Under the pieces are notes generated by a model. The model was not told the origin of the DNA and searched no databases. It worked only from the letters and a program-made list of their open reading frames with translations. A DNA stretch of 64,000 bases from positions 1,922,001-1,986,000 of the forward strand of contig NZ_CP034752.1 in assembly GCF_004295645.1 (NCBI RefSeq). Reading direction: 5' to 3'. Positions 62,363 to 64,000 of the stretch are shown here, piece after piece (the stretch's first letter is position 1; each line of letters begins with the position of its first letter). This DNA comes from Limnobaculum zhutongyuii. Lineage in GTDB: Bacteria; Pseudomonadota; Gammaproteobacteria; Enterobacterales; Enterobacteriaceae. A program made the translations under genes and the position numbers.

Positions 62363-64000
62363 GTGAGCATCCTGAACACGGCTCTGACAAGATAATTTCA
62401 GGCGGAGGTCCATCCCGCCAGTTTATCCTGCGTCCGGTAGCAACAACGCTGCTCATGATTGCCCTGCTGTTAGCGGGGATTCTGGGTTATAAATCGCTGC
62501 CGGTCTCTGCGCTACCTGAAGTCGACTACCCCACTATTCAGGTGGTCACCCTCTATCCAGGGGCCAGTCCGGACGTAACCACCTCGGCTATTACAGCACC
62601 GCTGGAACAGCAATTAGGGCAGATGTCTGGTCTGAAGCAGATGTCCTCTCAAAGCTCTGGTGGCGCTTCGGTTATTACCTTACAGTTTCAGCTCGATCTG
62701 GATTTGGATGTCGCTGAGCAGGAAGTTCAGGCAGCAATTAATGCCGCAACTAACCTGCTGCCAAACGATTTACCCTACCCGCCCATTTACAGTAAGGTCA
62801 ACCCTGCTGATGCCCCTATTCTGACGCTGGCCGTTACATCGGATGGCTTACCCATGAGTCAGGTGCGGGATATGATAGAAACCCGTGTGGCGCAGAAGAT
62901 TTCTCAGGTTTCTGGGGTTGGTCTGGTTAGCTTATCCGGTGGCGAACGTCCGGCGGTACGGGTTATCCTCAATCCTCAGGCCGTTGCCGCTTATGGTCTG
63001 GATAGTGAAACAGTACGCACGGCGATTACTGGCGCTAACGTCAATACGGCTAAAGGTAACCTTGACGGCCCAACGCGCTCCGCCACTTTATCGGCAAACG
63101 ATCAGATGAAGTCGTTACAAGACTATCGCCAGTTGATTGTGTTCTATAAAGATGGCGCACCGGTTCGCTTGCAGGATATTGCGAATATTGAAGAAGGTGC
63201 AGAAAATACTCAATTAGCCGCCTGGGCCAATCAAAAACAGGCGATTATTTTAAATATTCAACGTCAGCCCGGTGCTAATGTTATTACCACCGCCGATGAG
63301 ATCCGTGATGTATTACCCCAACTAACCGAAAGCCTGCCGGCTTCGGTAAAAGTTCAAATACTCACCGATCGTACCGTCACCATTCGTACCTCAATTAACG
63401 ATGTACAGTTTGAGCTACTGCTGGCGGTAATACTGGTGGTAATGGTGATCTACCTTTTCCTGCGTAATGTTCCTGCAACCATTATTCCCAGCGTAGCGGT
63501 ACCTCTGTCATTAATCGGCACCTTTGCCGCCATGTATTTTCTCGGGTTTTCTATCAATAACCTGACGTTAATGGCGATGATTATTGCCGCCGGTTTCGTG
63601 GTGGATGACGCTATTGTGGTGATTGAAAACATTTCCCGTTATATCGAACAGGGAGAAAAACCGCTAAATGCAGCACTGAAAGGCGCAGGAGAAATTGGCT
63701 TCACCATTATCTCGTTAACCATCTCTTTGGTGGCAGTATTAATTCCTCTGCTGTTTATGGGCGATGTGGTTGGTCGCCTGTTCCATGAGTTTGCCCTGAC
63801 ACTGACAATTGCCATTCTGATTTCTGGTGTGGTTTCTCTGACGCTTACGCCAATGATGTGTGCCCGCCTGCTGAATCATGAGTCTCTGCGTAAACAAAAC
63901 CGTTTCTCTCTGGCTTGTGAACGTTTTTTTGAACGGGTTATCGCAGGTTACGGTCGCTATCTGACCGTGGTATTAAAACATCAGTGGACCACTCTGGCAG
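62359..64000 (+). CDS. mdtB: RND multidrug efflux permease MdtB (3' end missing)
   Basis: Inner-membrane RND pump subunit; the first 547 codons lie in the window. Begins MSEHPEHGSDKIISGGGPSRQFILRPVATTLLM (first helix), then the porter domain (LPVSALPEVDYPTIQVVTLYPGASP) and helices with LTLMAMIIAAGFVVDDAIVVIENISRY, which has the adjacent aspartates of the proton relay. The start overlaps the mdtA stop. E. coli MdtB is 1040 residues; mdtC should follow beyond the window. Confidence 0.96.
   Translation, partial: MSEHPEHGSDKIISGGGPSRQFILRPVATTLLMIALLLAGILGYKSLPVSALPEVDYPTIQVVTLYPGASPDVTTSAITAPLEQQLGQMSGLKQMSSQSSGGASVITLQFQLDLDLDVAEQEVQAAINAATNLLPNDLPYPPIYSKVNPADAPILTLAVTSDGLPMSQVRDMIETRVAQKISQVSGVGLVSLSGGERPAVRVILNPQAVAAYGLDSETVRTAITGANVNTAKGNLDGPTRSATLSANDQMKSLQDYRQLIVFYKDGAPVRLQDIANIEEGAENTQLAAWANQKQAIILNIQRQPGANVITTADEIRDVLPQLTESLPASVKVQILTDRTVTIRTSINDVQFELLLAVILVVMVIYLFLRNVPATIIPSVAVPLSLIGTFAAMYFLGFSINNLTLMAMIIAAGFVVDDAIVVIENISRYIEQGEKPLNAALKGAGEIGFTIISLTISLVAVLIPLLFMGDVVGRLFHEFALTLTIAILISGVVSLTLTPMMCARLLNHESLRKQNRFSLACERFFERVIAGYGRYLTVVLKHQWTTLA

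Overview
The window is chromosomal DNA from a member of the Enterobacterales. Almost every block keeps the gene order known from Escherichia coli K-12 (rsxCDGE-nth-dtpA-gstA-pdxY-tyrS-pdxH-mliC-anmK-slyA; ycfH-holB-tmk-mltG-fabF-acpP-fabGDH-plsX-rpmF-yceD; yceF/rluC/rne; trp; phoRB/sbcDC/rdgC), and the proteins are close to the E. coli ones. It is not E. coli itself: trpG and trpD are separate genes, slyB and pabC are missing from their usual places, and blocks that lie far apart in E. coli are joined here. A deep branch such as Budviciaceae would fit, but that is a guess from general resemblance.

Layout. 1-4129: electron-transport complex Rsx (3' part of rsxC, then D, G, E) and endonuclease III. 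4254-11785: peptide-transporter-like gene, glutathione S-transferase, B6 salvage (pdxY, pdxH), tyrS, a lysozyme-inhibitor lipoprotein, anmK and slyA. 12128-16922: oxidative and electrophile defence (sodC, gloA, grxD, sodB), rnt and nagK. 17005-18845: a two-gene RNA repair cassette (HD-domain polynucleotide kinase and Rnl2-type RNA ligase). 18924-26095: a complete 7.2-kb Tn3-family transposon with perfect 40-bp inverted repeats and a 5-bp ACTAA target duplication. It carries a SIR2-HerA anti-phage module plus a small KTSC-domain gene as cargo. 26337-36058: ycfH, DNA polymerase III delta prime, thymidylate kinase, mltG and the fatty-acid synthesis cluster with rpmF and yceD. 36447-41975: yceF, rluC, and rne with its long regulatory leader. 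42041-43755: an ABM-domain protein and dbpA.

43937-51121 is the tryptophan pathway, arranged as two transcription units. trpEG and trpDC(F)BA each have their own TrpR-type promoter/operator, Trp-Trp leader peptide and attenuator. The second control region is a recognisable copy of the first and ends in the same first codons as trpE, so it looks like a duplicated control cassette placed between trpG and trpD.

51198-59451: phoR/phoB with a Pho box, divergent from sbcD (broken by a one-base frameshift at a C run) and sbcC, then rdgC. 59656-64000: a ToxR/MarT-like membrane regulator with a FidL-like partner, then mdtA and the start of mdtB.

The accessory material lies between nagK and ycfH. RNA repair sits directly beside a transposon-borne NAD-depletion defence system, and the transposon landed 78 bp upstream of the RNA ligase start, next to a perfect 14-bp palindrome. 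No tRNA, rRNA or CRISPR array was seen.
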